A stretch of DNA of 64,000 nt from Bradyrhizobium sp. 138 (lineage in GTDB: Bacteria > Pseudomonadota > Alphaproteobacteria > Rhizobiales > Xanthobacteraceae), in contig NZ_JADPKT010000007.1 of assembly GCF_023074075.1 (NCBI RefSeq), positions 434,001 to 498,000 on the forward strand, in the 5' to 3' direction. The notes beneath the pieces were generated by a model. The model worked only from the letters and a program-made list of their open reading frames with translations, ran no database searches and was not told where the DNA came from. Below, piece by piece: positions 1-13,873 of the stretch (position 1 is the first letter of the stretch; every line of letters begins with the position of its first letter). The position numbers were made by a program, and so were the translations under genes.

Positions 1-473
1 CGAACCATGTTGTACGGGTTCGACGAGCCGATCGACTTCGCCACCACGTCCTGGACGCCGAGCGTCTCGAACACGGCGCGCATCGGACCGCCGGCGATGA
101 TGCCGGTACCGGCCGGAGCTGCACGCAGGTAGACACGGCCCGCGCCATGACGGCCGGCGATGTCGTGATGGAGGGTGCGGCCCTCGCGCAGCGACACGCG
201 GGTCAAGTTGCGCTTGGCGGACTCGGTTGCCTTGCGGATCGCCTCGGGCACTTCGCGCGCCTTGCCGTGACCGAAGCCGGCGCGGCCCTTCTGGTCGCCG
301 ATCACGACCAGCGCTGCGAAACCGAAGCGCTTGCCGCCCTTGACGACCTTGGCCACGCGGTTGATGTGGACGAGCTTGTCGACGAACTCGCTGTCGCGCT
401 CCTCGCGCTCCCTGCGTTCACGTCCGCCGCCGCGTTGATCGCGTCCACCACGTTGTTCGCGTTCAGCTGCCAT
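1..473 (-). CDS. rpsE: 30S ribosomal protein S5 (partial, C-terminus off the left edge)
   Basis: S5 lies on the 30S subunit near the decoding site and helps translational accuracy. The frame opens at the ATG on 473 and runs off the window, so about 157 residues are visible and the C-terminal end is missing. An Arg/Glu-rich tail of about 25 residues precedes the S5 RNA-binding core ([16 protein letters not shown]), followed by [12 protein letters not shown] and the C-terminal-domain stretch [16 protein letters not shown]. It lies 47 bp downstream of rplR and is the last visible gene of the spc series; rpmD would be expected next outside the window. The identification is secure; only the missing end is uncertain. 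Confidence 0.97.
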   Translation of the reverse strand, partial: MAAEREQRGGRDQRGGGRERREREERDSEFVDKLVHINRVAKVVKGGKRFGFAALVVIGDQKGRAGFGHGKAREVPEAIRKATESAKRNLTRVSLREGRTLHHDIAGRHGAGRVYLRAAPAGTGIIAGGPMRAVFETLGVQDVVAKSIGSSNPYNMV

Positions 474-520
474 GGTTTTTCCAATCCTTCAGAGGCTTGC
501 GCCTCAATCCTCAAATTCTG

Positions 521-883
521 TTAGAAGCTCAGCCCGCTCTCACGCGCCGCGTCGGCCAGAGCCTTGACGCGCCCGTGGTAGAGATAGCTGCCGCGATCGA
601 ACACGACTTCCTTGACGCCCTTCTCGGCGGCGCGCTCGGCCAGCAGCTTGCCGACCGCCTTCGCCGCATCGATGTCGGCGCCGGTCTTGCCGCCGTCGCG
701 CATCGACTTCTCGAGCGACGAGGCAGAAGCCAGCGTCTCGCCCTTCAGGTCGTCGATGACCTGGGCGTAGATGTGCTTGGACGAGCGGAACACCGACAGA
801 CGCGGACGACCACCACCGGAGCGGCGCAGCTTCAGCCGCACACTCCGCTTGCGCCGGGCATTGGTAACCTTGGCTTTGGACAT
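521..883 (-). CDS. rplR: 50S ribosomal protein L18
   Basis: L18 binds 5S rRNA in the central protuberance of the large subunit. The 120-residue product has the expected basic N-terminus (about residues 1-27, rich in Arg and Lys), the core [17 protein letters not shown] and the closing segment [16 protein letters not shown]. Its length agrees with other bacterial L18 proteins. It starts 11 bp after rplF and ends 47 bp before rpsE, so it should be read from the same spc message. Nothing unusual is seen. Confidence 0.97.
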   Translation of the reverse strand: MSKAKVTNARRKRSVRLKLRRSGGGRPRLSVFRSSKHIYAQVIDDLKGETLASASSLEKSMRDGGKTGADIDAAKAVGKLLAERAAEKGVKEVVFDRGSYLYHGRVKALADAARESGLSF

Positions 884-894
884 GACCGGCTCCG

Positions 895-1428
895 TTACTT
901 CTTCTTGCCTTCCTTGCGGAAGATGAATTCGCCAACATACTTCACGCCCTTGCCCTTGTAGGGCTCCGGCGGGCGATAGCTGCGGATCTCGGCCGCGACC
1001 TGGCCGACACGCTGGATGTCGCTGCCCGTCACCGTGATCTCGGTCGGCTTCGGCACGGTGATCGTGATCCCCTCGGGGATCGTGTAGATCACGTCGTGGC
1101 TGTAGCCGAGCGCGAGCTGCAGGTTCTTGCCCTGCATCGCGGCGCGGTAACCGACACCGGTGATCTCGAGCTTCTTCTCGAAGCCCTTGGTGACGCCTTC
1201 GACCAGATTCGCGACCTGGGCGCGAGCGGTACCATAGAGCGCGCGCGCGCGATTAGTCTCGAGTCGCGGCTTGACCTTGATCTGGCCGCTCTCGAGCTTC
1301 ACCTCGACGTCGTCATGAACGACGAACTGAAGCTGGCCCTTCGGCCCCTTCATCTTGACGGTCTGCCCGTCGACGGTCGCGGTAACACCCGACGGCACCG
1401 CCACAGGCCTTTTGCCAACACGTGACAT
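895..1428 (-). CDS. rplF: 50S ribosomal protein L6
   Basis: L6 sits at the base of the L7/L12 stalk near the factor-binding site of the 50S subunit. The 177-residue product begins MSRVGKRPV and shows the two-lobed L6 pattern: an N-terminal lobe with [11 protein letters not shown] and a C-terminal lobe with [21 protein letters not shown], ending in the signature [16 protein letters not shown]. The length matches the family. It is 16 bp from rpsH and 11 bp from rplR, as usual in the spc operon. Confidence 0.97.
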   Translation of the reverse strand: MSRVGKRPVAVPSGVTATVDGQTVKMKGPKGQLQFVVHDDVEVKLESGQIKVKPRLETNRARALYGTARAQVANLVEGVTKGFEKKLEITGVGYRAAMQGKNLQLALGYSHDVIYTIPEGITITVPKPTEITVTGSDIQRVGQVAAEIRSYRPPEPYKGKGVKYVGEFIFRKEGKKK

Positions 1429-1444
1429 GGATCAAAAATCCTTC

Positions 1445-1843
1445 TCAGAACACCGTGAAGAGGACTTCACCGCCCACATTCGCGTCGCGCGCGCTGTGGT
1501 CGGCCATGATCCCCTTCGGCGTCGACAACACCGAAATGCCGAGCCCGTTGTTGACCCGCGGCAGGTTCTTCACCGAGGCGTAGACGCGACGCCCGGGCTT
1601 GGAGACACGTTCGATCTCGCGGATGACGGGCTCGCCGTCGAAATACTTCAGCTCGATCTCGATCTCGCTGCGGCCCGAGGAATGCTCGAGCGTGGCGTAG
1701 CCGCGGATGTAGCCCTCGGACTTGAGGACCTCGAGCACGTTCTCGCGCATCTTCGAGCCAGGCGTGGAGACCTTGGTCTTGGAGCGCATCTGCGCGTTGC
1801 GGATACGGGTGATCAGATCGCTGATTGGATCGTGCGTAGACAT
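1445..1843 (-). CDS. rpsH: 30S ribosomal protein S8
   Basis: S8 binds the central domain of 16S rRNA early in 30S assembly; in E. coli it also represses the spc operon by binding its message. The 132-residue product starts with the classic [14 protein letters not shown] and ends with the conserved half [19 protein letters not shown]. Its length is typical. Gaps to rpsN and rplF are 14 and 16 bp. No S8-binding fold was searched for in the leader, so autoregulation here is only an analogy. Confidence 0.97.
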   Translation of the reverse strand: MSTHDPISDLITRIRNAQMRSKTKVSTPGSKMRENVLEVLKSEGYIRGYATLEHSSGRSEIEIELKYFDGEPVIREIERVSKPGRRVYASVKNLPRVNNGLGISVLSTPKGIMADHSARDANVGGEVLFTVF

Positions 1844-1857
1844 CTAAACGACCCTCC

Positions 1858-2163
1858 TTACCAGCTCGACTTCACGAGGCCCGGGACCATGCCCTTGGAG
1901 CCAAGGTCGCGCAGAGCGATACGGGACAGCTTGTTCTTGCGATAGTTCGAGCGCGGGCGGCCCGACAGCTCGCACCGCAGGCGGATGCGGGTCGCCGACG
2001 AGTTGCGCGGCATTTCCGCCAGCTTCAGGGTGGCGGCGAACCGCTCCTCCATCGGCAGCTTCTTGTCGGCGATGATCGCCTTCAACCGCTCACGCTTGGC
2101 GGCGGCGTTCTTCACCATCCGCTTGCGCCGGTTGTTCTTCTCGACTGAACTCTTCTTTGCCAT
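1858..2163 (-). CDS. rpsN: 30S ribosomal protein S14, zinc-free long form
   Basis: S14 lies in the head of the 30S subunit. The 101-residue product is the long C-minus form: it starts [16 protein letters not shown], carries the signature [20 protein letters not shown] near its C-terminus, and has only a single cysteine, so it cannot form the CxxC-CxxC zinc site of the short form. The gene lies between rplE (46 bp) and rpsH (14 bp), the normal place in the spc operon. Confidence 0.97.
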   Translation of the reverse strand: MAKKSSVEKNNRRKRMVKNAAAKRERLKAIIADKKLPMEERFAATLKLAEMPRNSSATRIRLRCELSGRPRSNYRKNKLSRIALRDLGSKGMVPGLVKSSW

Positions 2164-2209
2164 GCTTGGCTCCTGGGTATCCGCGTTTGAGAGGCTTTAG
2201 GTCAGCGTC

Positions 2210-2759
<550 letters not shown>

Positions 2760-2767
<8 letters not shown>

Positions 2768-3074
2768 CGATCTCAGCTCCCGAGCTCTTGGCGATGCGGA
2801 CCTTCTTGCCGTCCGCCAGAATCTTGAATCCGACGCGGGTCGGCTTTCCGTCCTTGCCGACATACGCGATGTTGGACAGTTGGATCGGCGACTCCTTCGA
2901 GATGATGCCGCCCTCCTGGGCCTGCGTCTGCTTCTGGTGACGCTTGACCATGTTGATGCCGCGCACGAGCGCCGTGCCGGCGTCGGGACGCACTTCGAAC
3001 ACTTCGCCGGTGCGGCCCTTGTCGCGGCCGGTCAGCACGACGACCTTGTCGCCCTTGCGGATCTTCGCAGCCAT
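2760..3074 (-). CDS. rplX: 50S ribosomal protein L24
   Basis: L24 is one of the first proteins to bind 23S rRNA and nucleates 50S assembly. The ATG at 3074 gives 104 residues beginning [20 protein letters not shown], which is the KOW motif of this family. The same frame reads further upstream but only through the rplN gene. Its ATG shares one base with the rplN stop (TGATG) and its last 8 bp overlap rplE, so rplN-rplX-rplE look translationally coupled. Confidence 0.96.
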
Positions 3075-3442
3075 CACAGCACCTCCGGCGCGAGCGAGAT
3101 GATCTTCATGTGGTTCTTGGCGCGCAGCTCGCGCGGCACGGGCCCGAAGATACGGGTGCCGACCGGCTCGGACTGATTGTTGATCAGCACGGCGGCGTTG
3201 CGGTCGAAGCGAATGACCGAACCGTCGGCGCGGCGGATGTCCTTGCGGACGCGCACCACGACGGCCTTCATCACGTCGCCCTTCTTCACCTTGCCACGCG
3301 GAATCGCTTCCTTGATCGAGACGACGATGATGTCGCCGATCGTGGCGTAGCGGCGCTTGGAGCCCCCGAGCACCTTGATACACATGACACGGCGTGCGCC
3401 AGAATTGTCGGCCACGTCGAGGTTGGTCTGCATCTGAATCAT
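3074..3442 (-). CDS. rplN: 50S ribosomal protein L14
   Basis: L14 lies at the 50S-30S interface next to L19 and is the landing site of the silencing factor RsfS. The ATG at 3442 gives the standard 122 residues beginning [17 protein letters not shown]; an upstream extension of 17 codons in the same frame has no family resemblance. Further signatures are [21 protein letters not shown] and the end segment [21 protein letters not shown] (the latter split as VPREL and [11 protein letters not shown]). The stop overlaps the rplX start by one base. Confidence 0.96.
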   Translation of the reverse strand: MIQMQTNLDVADNSGARRVMCIKVLGGSKRRYATIGDIIVVSIKEAIPRGKVKKGDVMKAVVVRVRKDIRRADGSVIRFDRNAAVLINNQSEPVGTRIFGPVPRELRAKNHMKIISLAPEVL

Positions 3443-3525
3443 TGATGCACCTCGTCCTCTTCTCTTTGCGCCAGCCCAGCCGGCGCTCAACATTTCCCTG
3501 AAGTCAGTCGGCTAAAGCCAACAGA

Positions 3526-3774
3526 TCAGGCGCTTTTCTTGTGTTCGCCCCGGATCACGACCCAGCGCTTCAACTTCGAAATCGGCTTCGATTCCTCGAT
3601 CCACACCATGTCACCCGGCTTGAACTGGTTGCTCTCGTCGTGCGCGTGGTAGTTCTTCGAACGGCGGATCGTCTTCTTGTAGATCGGGTGCGTGAAGCGG
3701 CGGTCGACGCGCACCACGATGGTCTTGGCTTGCTTGTCGCTGACGACCACGCCCTGCAAAGTACGTTTCGGCAT
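3526..3774 (-). CDS. rpsQ: 30S ribosomal protein S17
   Basis: S17 is a primary 16S rRNA-binding protein with an OB fold. The ATG at 3774 yields 82 residues, [18 protein letters not shown] at the start and [20 protein letters not shown] near the end, which is the S17 signature. A longer in-frame reading of 23 codons upstream would run into rpmC and lacks support. The 83-bp gap to rplN is one of the larger gaps in this stretch; I see no terminator in it. Confidence 0.96.
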   Translation of the reverse strand: MPKRTLQGVVVSDKQAKTIVVRVDRRFTHPIYKKTIRRSKNYHAHDESNQFKPGDMVWIEESKPISKLKRWVVIRGEHKKSA

Positions 3775-3787
3775 CTTCGTAAGCCTC

Positions 3788-3994
3788 TTACTTCTTCTTC
3801 GCGCGCGTCTGCGCGGCGACGGTCTTGATCCGGGCGATGTCACGGCGGGCCTCGCGCAGGCGCGAGGTGTTCTCGAGCTGCCCGGTGGCGCGCTGGAAGC
3901 GCAGGTTGAAGCGCTCCTTCTTCAGGTTCAGGATGGCGTCATCCTGCTGGTCGGGGCTCATCGCGCGGATGTCTTCGATCTTCATCTGGGCCAT
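3788..3994 (-). CDS. rpmC: 50S ribosomal protein L29
   Basis: L29 lies at the peptide exit tunnel near the docking site for trigger factor and SRP. The product is a two-helix hairpin with the L29 signature [22 protein letters not shown] place the start at the ATG on 3994 (68 residues). Another in-frame ATG at 4000 overlaps the rplP stop, but the GGAG ribosome-binding site then lies only 2 nt away, against 8 nt for the ATG at 3994. Either start gives a functional-looking protein. Confidence 0.94.
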   Translation of the reverse strand: MAQMKIEDIRAMSPDQQDDAILNLKKERFNLRFQRATGQLENTSRLREARRDIARIKTVAAQTRAKKK

Positions 3995-3999
3995 GGCCA

Positions 4000-4413
4000 T
4001 TACTCCGCAATGCGCTCGACGAAGCGCGTCTTGATCGGCAGCTTGGCGGCCGCCAGGGTCAGCGCCTCACGGGCGGTCTGGGTGTTGACGCCGTCGATCT
4101 CGAACAGCACCCGGCCCGGCTTGACGCGCGCGACCCACAATTCCGGCGAACCCTTGCCGGAGCCCATGCGGACTTCGGCCGGCTTCTTCGACACCGGAAC
4201 GTCCGGGAACACGCGGATCCAGACGCGGCCCGCACGCTTCATGTGGCGGGTCAGCGCGCGGCGAGCGGCTTCGATCTGGCGCGCGGTGACGCGCTCAGGC
4301 TCGGTCGCCTTCAGGCCGAACTGGCCGAACGCCAACGTCGCGCCCGAAGACGCAACGCCGTGGATGCGGCCCTTATGCGCCTTCCGGAACTTCGTTTTCT
4401 TAGGTTGCATCAT
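4000..4413 (-). CDS. rplP: 50S ribosomal protein L16
   Basis: L16 helps shape the A site of the peptidyl transferase centre. The 137-residue product begins [16 protein letters not shown], the family's usual first residues, so the ATG at 4413 is preferred over the next codon at 4410. The segment [22 protein letters not shown] is the L16 signature ([12 protein letters not shown] and KPGRVLFE). The stop codon touches the alternative upstream ATG of rpmC. It lies 30 bp downstream of rpsC as normal. Confidence 0.96.
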   Translation of the reverse strand: MMQPKKTKFRKAHKGRIHGVASSGATLAFGQFGLKATEPERVTARQIEAARRALTRHMKRAGRVWIRVFPDVPVSKKPAEVRMGSGKGSPELWVARVKPGRVLFEIDGVNTQTAREALTLAAAKLPIKTRFVERIAE

Positions 4414-4443
4414 GGCTTTGAGCCCTCAAATTCCTGTGCGGCT

Positions 4444-5169
<726 letters not shown>

Positions 5170-5186
5170 CGTGTTCTCCTGCGCCC

Positions 5187-5573
5187 TTAAGCGGCGGCTT
5201 CAGCTTCGACCTGACGAACGATGATCGTCAGCTGCGAAAATGGTTTGTAGACACGGCCCGAGCGGCCACGGCCGCGAGCGGCAAAGCGCTTCATCACGAG
5301 GCCGTTGCCGACGAAGGCCTGCGCCACGACGAGATCGTCGACGTCGAGGTCGTGGTTGTTCTCGGCATTGGCGATAGCCGATTCCAGGCACTTCTTCACG
5401 TCGACCGCGATCCGCTTGCGCGAAAACTGCAGGTCGGCGAGCGCAGCAGCAGCCTTCCGGCCGCGAATGAGCTGGGCGACCAGGTTGAGCTTCTGCGGGC
5501 TCACCCGCAGCATCCGGGCGACCGCCTTGGCCTCGTTGTCGGCGAGGCTCCGTTCGCGCTTAGGTTTGCTCAT
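5187..5573 (-). CDS. rplV: 50S ribosomal protein L22
   Basis: L22 forms part of the constriction of the nascent peptide tunnel. The 128-residue product has the signature [18 protein letters not shown] near the N-terminus and a C-terminal loop rich in basic residues ([19 protein letters not shown]) that corresponds to the hairpin reaching into the tunnel. The length is slightly above the E. coli form because of a charged N-terminal extension. It is 10 bp from rpsS and 17 bp from rpsC. Confidence 0.96.
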   Translation of the reverse strand: MSKPKRERSLADNEAKAVARMLRVSPQKLNLVAQLIRGRKAAAALADLQFSRKRIAVDVKKCLESAIANAENNHDLDVDDLVVAQAFVGNGLVMKRFAARGRGRSGRVYKPFSQLTIIVRQVEAEAAA

Positions 5574-5583
5574 CGTTTAATCC

Positions 5584-5862
5584 TTAAGCCTTCTTGGCTT
5601 TCTTGTCGCCGGAGTGGCCGTGGAAGGTCCGGGTCGGCGAGAACTCGCCGAACTTGTGACCGACCATTTCCTCGTTGACGGCCACCGGCACGTGCTTCTG
5701 ACCGTTGTAGACGCCGAAGGTCAGGCCGACGAACTGCGGCAGGATCGTCGAGCGACGGCTCCAGATCTTGATGACGTCGTGACGGCCGGACGCGCGGGCG
5801 GCATCTGCCTTCTTGAGCAGAGAACCCTCGACGAACGGGCCTTTCCAGACTGAACGAACCAT
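5584..5862 (-). CDS. rpsS: 30S ribosomal protein S19
   Basis: S19 is in the head of the 30S subunit near the A-site tRNA and the bridge to the 50S subunit. The 92-residue product starts [20 protein letters not shown] and carries the signature [17 protein letters not shown] near its C-terminus, with a Lys-rich end. The length matches the family. It lies 12 bp after rplB and 10 bp before rplV in the usual S10-operon order. Confidence 0.97.
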   Translation of the reverse strand: MVRSVWKGPFVEGSLLKKADAARASGRHDVIKIWSRRSTILPQFVGLTFGVYNGQKHVPVAVNEEMVGHKFGEFSPTRTFHGHSGDKKAKKA

Positions 5863-5874
5863 GTCCGGCGTTCC

Positions 5875-6708
5875 TTACTTCTTCCGCTTGTGGCGGCTTA
5901 GGAGAATGAATTTGTTGGTCGACTTGTTGGTGCGGGTCTTCTTGCCCTTGGTCGGCTTGCCCCACGGGGTGACCGGGTGGCGGCCGCCCGAGGTACGACC
6001 TTCACCACCGCCGTGCGGATGGTCGATCGGGTTCATCGAGACACCGCGGTTATGCGGCTTGCGGCCCAGCCAACGGTTACGGCCGGCCTTGCCGATCGAG
6101 GTGTTCATGTGGTCCGGGTTCGACACCGCGCCGATCGTGCCGCGGCAACGGCCGTGCACCAGGCGCTGCTCGCCCGAATTCAGGCGGATGATCACGTAGT
6201 CCTGGTCGCGGCCGACGAGCTGGGCGTAGGTGCCCGCGGAACGGGCGAGCTGGCCGCCCTTCCCGATCTTGACCTCGATGTTGTGGATGATCGTACCGAC
6301 CGGCATGTTGCCGAGCGGCATGACATTGCCCGGCTTCACGTCGACGTAGTTGCCGGCGATGATGGTGTCGCCCACGGCCAGGCGCTGCGGCGCCAGGATG
6401 TAGGCCTGCTCGCCGTCCTGATACTTGATCAGCGCGATGAAGGCGGTGCGGTTCGGATCATACTCGAGCCGCTCGACGGTCGCGGGGACGTCGATCTTCT
6501 CGCGCTTGAAGTCGACGGTGCGCAGCGTCTTCTTGTGACCGCCGCCGCGGAAGCGCACGGTGATGCGACCGGTGTTGTTGCGGCCGCCCGAGGAGTGCTT
6601 GCCCTCGGTGAGCGCCTTGACCGGCTTGCCCTTGTAGAGGGCCGAACGATCGACCATGACCAGCTGGCGCTGGCCCGGCGTCGTAGGATTGAATGTCTTC
6701 AGTGCCAT
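5875..6708 (-). CDS. rplB: 50S ribosomal protein L2
   Basis: L2 is needed for subunit association and for peptidyl transferase activity. The 277-residue product starts [16 protein letters not shown], has the RNA-binding stretch [16 protein letters not shown] at about residues 53-67, and keeps the highly conserved loop HPHGGGEG at residues 230-237, which contains the histidine near the peptidyl transferase centre. The C-terminus ends in basic residues. It lies 12 bp from both rplW and rpsS. Confidence 0.98.
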   Translation of the reverse strand: MALKTFNPTTPGQRQLVMVDRSALYKGKPVKALTEGKHSSGGRNNTGRITVRFRGGGHKKTLRTVDFKREKIDVPATVERLEYDPNRTAFIALIKYQDGEQAYILAPQRLAVGDTIIAGNYVDVKPGNVMPLGNMPVGTIIHNIEVKIGKGGQLARSAGTYAQLVGRDQDYVIIRLNSGEQRLVHGRCRGTIGAVSNPDHMNTSIGKAGRNRWLGRKPHNRGVSMNPIDHPHGGGEGRTSGGRHPVTPWGKPTKGKKTRTNKSTNKFILLSRHKRKK

Positions 6709-6720
6709 CGTCGTGCGACC

Positions 6721-7023
6721 TTACAGACCGGTGGTGACGTCGATCCGGTGGCCCTCTTCGAGGGTCACGATCGCGCGCTTGCTGTTCGACTGCGAGCCGA
6801 GATTGCCGCGGAAGACCTTGGTCTTGCCCTTGCGGACCAGCGTGTTGACGCTCTTGACCTTGACGTCGAACAGCTTCTCGATCGCTTCCTTGATCTGCGG
6901 CTTGGTCGCCTTCGCGGCCACCTTGAACAGCACCTTGTTGTGCTCAGAGGCGATCGTCGCCTTTTCGGTCACGACCGGCGACAGGATCACGTCGTAGTGG
7001 CGAGGCTCGATGTTCTTCGTCAT
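6721..7023 (-). CDS. rplW: 50S ribosomal protein L23
   Basis: L23 sits at the exit of the peptide tunnel and docks trigger factor and SRP. The 100-residue product starts [22 protein letters not shown], with the family's SPVVTEKA box, and ends with [15 protein letters not shown]. The start codon overlaps the last 4 bp of rplD (ATGA), a coupling arrangement common in this operon. Confidence 0.96.
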   Translation of the reverse strand: MTKNIEPRHYDVILSPVVTEKATIASEHNKVLFKVAAKATKPQIKEAIEKLFDVKVKSVNTLVRKGKTKVFRGNLGSQSNSKRAIVTLEEGHRIDVTTGL

Positions 7024-7640
7024 TTGAAGCGCGCCTCCAGCGCATCGATGGCGGCCTTGGTCAGAACGAGCTTCTGACGGCGCAGGATGTCATAGACGTT
7101 GATGCCCTGGATCGGCAGCACGTCCATGTTCGGGATGTTGCGGGCCGCGGCGGCAAAACCGTTGTTGAGCTCGGCGCCGTCAATGATCAGGGCGTTGGTC
7201 AGGCCCAGACCCGAGAAGTGACCGAGCAGCGCCTTGGTCTTGGCGGCTTCCAGCGCGGCCTTCTCGATCACGACGAGATCGCCGTCCTTGGCCTTGGCCG
7301 AGAGCGCATGCTTGAGCGCCAGCGCACGGACCTTCTTCGGCAGGTCGGTGGCGTGCGAGCGCACCACCGGACCGAAGGCACGACCGCCGCCGCGGAACTG
7401 CGGCACCCGGGCCGAGCCGTGACGAGCACCGCCGGTGCCCTTCTGCTTGTACATCTTCTTGCCGGTGCGCCAGATCTCGGCGCGGCCCTTGGCCTTGTGC
7501 GTGCCGGCCTGGCGCTTGTTGAGCTGCCACTGCACGCAACGTGCAATGATGTCCTGGCGCGGCTCGAGGCCGAAAATGGTGTCGGACAGCTGGACCGAGC
7601 CGGCTTCCTTACCTTCGAGGGTGGTGACCTTCAATTCCAT
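7020..7640 (-). CDS. rplD: 50S ribosomal protein L4
   Basis: L4 extends a loop into the peptide tunnel and, in enterobacteria, represses the S10 operon at its leader. The ATG at 7640 gives 206 residues starting [19 protein letters not shown]; the frame is open 16 codons further up but that part overlaps rplC. The tunnel loop is visible as [20 protein letters not shown] and [14 protein letters not shown]. It begins 1 bp after rplC ends and overlaps rplW by 4 bp. Autoregulation by L4 is not established in alphaproteobacteria and no such leader hairpin was identified. Confidence 0.96.
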   Translation of the reverse strand: MELKVTTLEGKEAGSVQLSDTIFGLEPRQDIIARCVQWQLNKRQAGTHKAKGRAEIWRTGKKMYKQKGTGGARHGSARVPQFRGGGRAFGPVVRSHATDLPKKVRALALKHALSAKAKDGDLVVIEKAALEAAKTKALLGHFSGLGLTNALIIDGAELNNGFAAAARNIPNMDVLPIQGINVYDILRRQKLVLTKAAIDALEARFK

Positions 7641-7641
7641 C

Positions 7642-8358
7642 TTACGCACCCTCCTGCTGGGCCGCAGCCTCGGCTTCGCCACCCGCAACCTTGAACTTGC
7701 CGGGCTTCGGAGCTTCCTTCGGCAGCGGCTTCTTGACGGCGTCGCGCACGCGGATCCAGCCGCCCTTGGAGCCGGGAACGGCGCCTTCGACGAGGATCAG
7801 GCCGCGCTCGACATCGAGTTGGACGACGCGAAGGTTGAGCGTGGTGATGCGGTCGACACCCATGTGGCCGGGCATCTTCTTGTTCTTCCAGGTCTTGCCG
7901 GGGTCCTGACGGCCGCCGGTCGAACCGATCGAGCGGTGCGAGACCGAGACGCCGTGGGTGGCGCGCAGACCGCCGAAGTTCCAGCGCTTCATACCGCCAG
8001 CGAAGCCCTTACCGACCGAGGTGCCGGTGACGTCGACGAACTGGCCGACGACAAAGTGGTCCGCAAGGATCTCGGCGCCGACGGGGATCATCTGATCCGC
8101 GGAGACGCGGAATTCCTCGACCTGCCGCTTCGGCTCGACCTTGGCGACCGCGAACTGGCCGCGCTCTGCCTTGGGCATGTAAACGGTCTTGCGGCTGCCA
8201 GAACCAAGCTGGAGCGCGACGTAACCGTTCTTCTCTTCGGTGCGGTGGCCTACGACCTGGCAATTGCCGAGCTTCAGCACGGTCACGGGGATATGTTCAC
8301 CGGCCTCTGTAAAGACCCGCGTCATCCCGACCTTTTGTGCGATCACTCCGGAGCGCAT
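7642..8358 (-). CDS. rplC: 50S ribosomal protein L3
   Basis: L3 reaches toward the peptidyl transferase centre and starts 50S assembly. The 238-residue product begins [20 protein letters not shown] and has the signature loop [20 protein letters not shown], including the glutamine that PrmB methylates in E. coli. A C-terminal extension of about 20 residues is Ala/Glu rich ([10 protein letters not shown]), as seen in Rhizobiales. A 99-bp gap with a palindromic element separates it from rpsJ. Confidence 0.97.
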   Translation of the reverse strand: MRSGVIAQKVGMTRVFTEAGEHIPVTVLKLGNCQVVGHRTEEKNGYVALQLGSGSRKTVYMPKAERGQFAVAKVEPKRQVEEFRVSADQMIPVGAEILADHFVVGQFVDVTGTSVGKGFAGGMKRWNFGGLRATHGVSVSHRSIGSTGGRQDPGKTWKNKKMPGHMGVDRITTLNLRVVQLDVERGLILVEGAVPGSKGGWIRVRDAVKKPLPKEAPKPGKFKVAGGEAEAAAQQEGA

Positions 8359-8409
8359 CGGCTTGCTTCCTGTTCTTTCTGTCCTTGCGGACTAGCTAAT
8401 CTTCGTAAG

Positions 8410-8460
8410 TGAGCATGACCCGATCCGAAAACCGGCGCCCACTTTTCGGGGTCATGCTCA
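8410..8460. repeat. palindromic intergenic repeat overlapping the rpsJ stop codon
   Basis: An 11-bp arm TGAGCATGACC (8410-8420) is repeated in inverted form as GGTCATGCTCA (8450-8460); the interior holds CCGAAAA and TTTTCGG, which also pair. The whole element is about 51 bp and would fold into a long hairpin in RNA. Its motif (GAGCATGA, CCGAAAA, CACTTTTCGG) is one I know as a highly repeated intergenic palindrome in Bradyrhizobium and relatives. The last three bases of the right arm (8458-8460) are the TGA stop of rpsJ on the minus strand. Confidence 0.75.
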
Positions 8461-8766
8461 GAGCTTGATCTCGACGTCGACACCGGCGGCCAGATCGAGC
8501 TTCATCAAAGCATCGACGGTCTGCGGGGTCGGATCGACGATGTCGAGCAGGCGCTTGTGAGTGCGCATCTCGAACTGCTCGCGGCTCTTCTTGTCGACGT
8601 GGGGCGAACGGTTGACGGTGAACTTCTCGATGCGCGTGGGCAGCGGGATGGGTCCGCGGACCTGCGCGCCGGTGCGCTTCGCCGTGTTCACGATCTCGCG
8701 GGTCGACGTATCGAGGATACGATGGTCGAACGCCTTGAGACGGATACGAATGTTTTGGCCGTTCAT
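8458..8766 (-). CDS. rpsJ: 30S ribosomal protein S10
   Basis: S10 is in the 30S head and doubles as NusE in antitermination complexes with NusB. The 102-residue product starts [19 protein letters not shown] and contains the S10 signature [19 protein letters not shown]. It is first of the S10 genes and is joined to tuf, 83 bp upstream. Its stop codon is formed by the end of the palindromic repeat that fills the gap to rplC, an uncommon arrangement inside a ribosomal operon. Confidence 0.97.
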
Positions 8767-8782
8767 TGCCGTGCTTTCTCTA

Positions 8783-8846
8783 GTGAGTGGCGAGTAGCGA
8801 GTAGCGAATAGAATTCCCTATTCGCCACTCACCATTCCCTATTCGC
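8783..8846. repeat. imperfect inverted repeat between tuf and rpsJ
   Basis: The gap between tuf and rpsJ holds GTGAGTGGCGAGTAGCGAGTAGCGAATAG followed by CTATTCGCCACTCAC (8818-8832) and a further CCCTATTCGC copy. The arms GTGAGTGGCG...GAATAG and CTATTCGCCACTCAC pair apart from a short tandem GAGTAGC insertion. It resembles a small dispersed element rather than a standard terminator, since no T-run follows on the minus strand; in RNA it would form a hairpin between the two cistrons. Confidence 0.6.
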
Positions 8847-8849
8847 TTG

Positions 8850-10040
<1,191 letters not shown>

Positions 10041-10080
10041 TTGACTCTCCGTTCAATCGTCAGTTCGTGACCGACGACAA

Positions 10081-12153
<2,073 letters not shown>

Positions 12154-12183
12154 TGGGTGTTCCTCAGATTCCGTGTGTCGCCG

Positions 12184-12669
<486 letters not shown>

Positions 12670-13041
12670 TTACTTCGGACGCTTCGCGCCGTACTTCGAA
12701 CGACGCTGCTTACGGTTCTTGACGCCCTGGGTATCCAGAACGCCGCGGAGGATGTGGTAGCGCACGCCGGGCAAGTCCTTGACGCGACCGCCGCGGATCA
12801 TGACCACCGAGTGCTCCTGGAGGTTATGGCCCTCGCCGGGGATGTAGCCGATCACCTCGAAGCCGTTGGTCAGGCGCACCTTGGCGACCTTACGAAGCGC
12901 CGAGTTCGGCTTCTTCGGGGTCGTGGTGTAGACGCGGGTGCAAACACCACGCTTCTGCGGCGACTGCTGCAGCGCCGGCACCTTCTTGCGCGACTTCTGC
13001 ACTTCACGCGGTTGAGCGATCAGCTGGTTGATCGTCGGCAT
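12670..13041 (-). CDS. rpsL: 30S ribosomal protein S12
   Basis: S12 sits at the decoding centre and is the site of streptomycin-resistance changes. The ATG at 13041 gives the standard 123 residues ([15 protein letters not shown]). A long open frame continues 62 codons upstream but has no family similarity. The residues most often altered in resistant strains are the wild-type Lys43 (in TTTPKKPNS) and Lys88 (in GGRVKDLPG), which suggests a sensitive allele. It is the first gene of the str-S10-spc series and has an unusually long 830-bp non-coding region before it. Confidence 0.97.
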   Translation of the reverse strand: MPTINQLIAQPREVQKSRKKVPALQQSPQKRGVCTRVYTTTPKKPNSALRKVAKVRLTNGFEVIGYIPGEGHNLQEHSVVMIRGGRVKDLPGVRYHILRGVLDTQGVKNRKQRRSKYGAKRPK

Positions 13042-13301
13042 CCTGGCCTTACCCTTTGTTCTGTCGCGGACCCTTTTCGGATCCGCTGTCTTTGCCGCAG
13101 CCCGTCGCCGGGACTGCAAATTCTTTCGAGCTACCTGCCCGACGAGGTCGCCTTCCGCGGAACAATCCGCACAAAGCGAAATTGCGCCAACCGCTCCATC
13201 AACGAGCGGAAAGCGCTTCGACGCCACAGAGGACCGCAGTATTGAGGCCGGTCAGCATAAAGCCGCGGCCCGCGCACTGAGGTCATGCATCCGAATTCGA
13301 T

Positions 13302-13325
13302 CTCAAGAGAACGTGCTCAAGAGAA
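13302..13325. repeat. direct repeat of CTCAAGAGAA upstream of rpsL
   Basis: Two perfect copies of the 10-mer CTCAAGAGAA, at 13302-13311 and 13316-13325, are separated by CGTG, giving a 14-bp period. They lie about 260-285 bp upstream of the rpsL start. A spaced direct repeat of this size can be a regulator binding site, but I recognise no factor and the pair could be chance. Confidence 0.5.
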
Positions 13326-13478
13326 CTAAAGTCGCACTGGCATTGCCTAGCTATGATCGACAGCGTTTGAGCGGCATTCGTCGAGGTTGGTGCCCATCAC
13401 AGCGATCCCAAGAGGATCAAATGGGTGGCCCGTTCCGACGCTGGCGATGCTCACCGCCTGTCGTTAAGTGAGGCGCTT

Positions 13479-13505
13479 TCTATAAGTGAGAATCGTTCAA
13501 GTCAA
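13479..13505 (-). promoter_or_regulatory. candidate sigma-70 promoter for the rpsL-led operon
   Basis: On the minus strand TTGACT (13505-13500) is followed, after a short 15-bp spacer, by TATAGA (13484-13479). The hexamers fit the alphaproteobacterial consensus, but the spacer is 2 bp short and the site is about 440 bp from the rpsL start, so it would imply a long leader. Treat as a weak candidate. Confidence 0.3.
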
Positions 13506-13873
13506 GGCGAAACGACAGTCACAAAGCGCTCAGGAGCCTGTCAAAATCGCTGTTTGCCGCTCTCGCCGCGCCGCCCTGATATGGGACCACAGCTCACATT
13601 TCGCCATCCCTTTGGCGATTTATACCCGGGCAAAAAGTAACTTTATAGCCGCCCGCAAGGGCTTTTCTGCTCGTAAAGCGTTAAGGCACGCTAATCTCTC
13701 CGTTTCGGGGCGATGAGACGCCCACTCGACTGACGCCGGTGGTATCGGCTGCCCGGCTTTTCGAAGCTCCGGCCGCCTGCCTGAGAGCTATCCGAGCGGA
13801 TTATCGAATCGAAGATCTGACCGTGAGGTGCGGACCGCGCGCATGCCGATGACCAGAATCGGTGCGCCCCCGG

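Larger units (their letters stand above)
13042..13873. other. 830-bp intergenic region upstream of rpsL
   Basis: No convincing gene is seen between the ABC transporter and rpsL. Small open frames here lack ribosome-binding sites and family resemblance. The region should hold the rpsL promoter and leader and the end of the ABC transporter message. Visible items are a candidate promoter at 13479-13505, a direct repeat of CTCAAGAGAA at 13302-13311 and 13316-13325, a small GCCC-GCAA-GGGC-TTTT hairpin at 13651-13666 and a weak GGGCG/CGCCC stem at 13708-13723. None is certain. Confidence 0.6.

Noticed and set aside
13056..13716. Small plus-strand open frames in the gap upstream of rpsL
   Set aside because: No ribosome-binding sites and no domain; composition is not gene-like.
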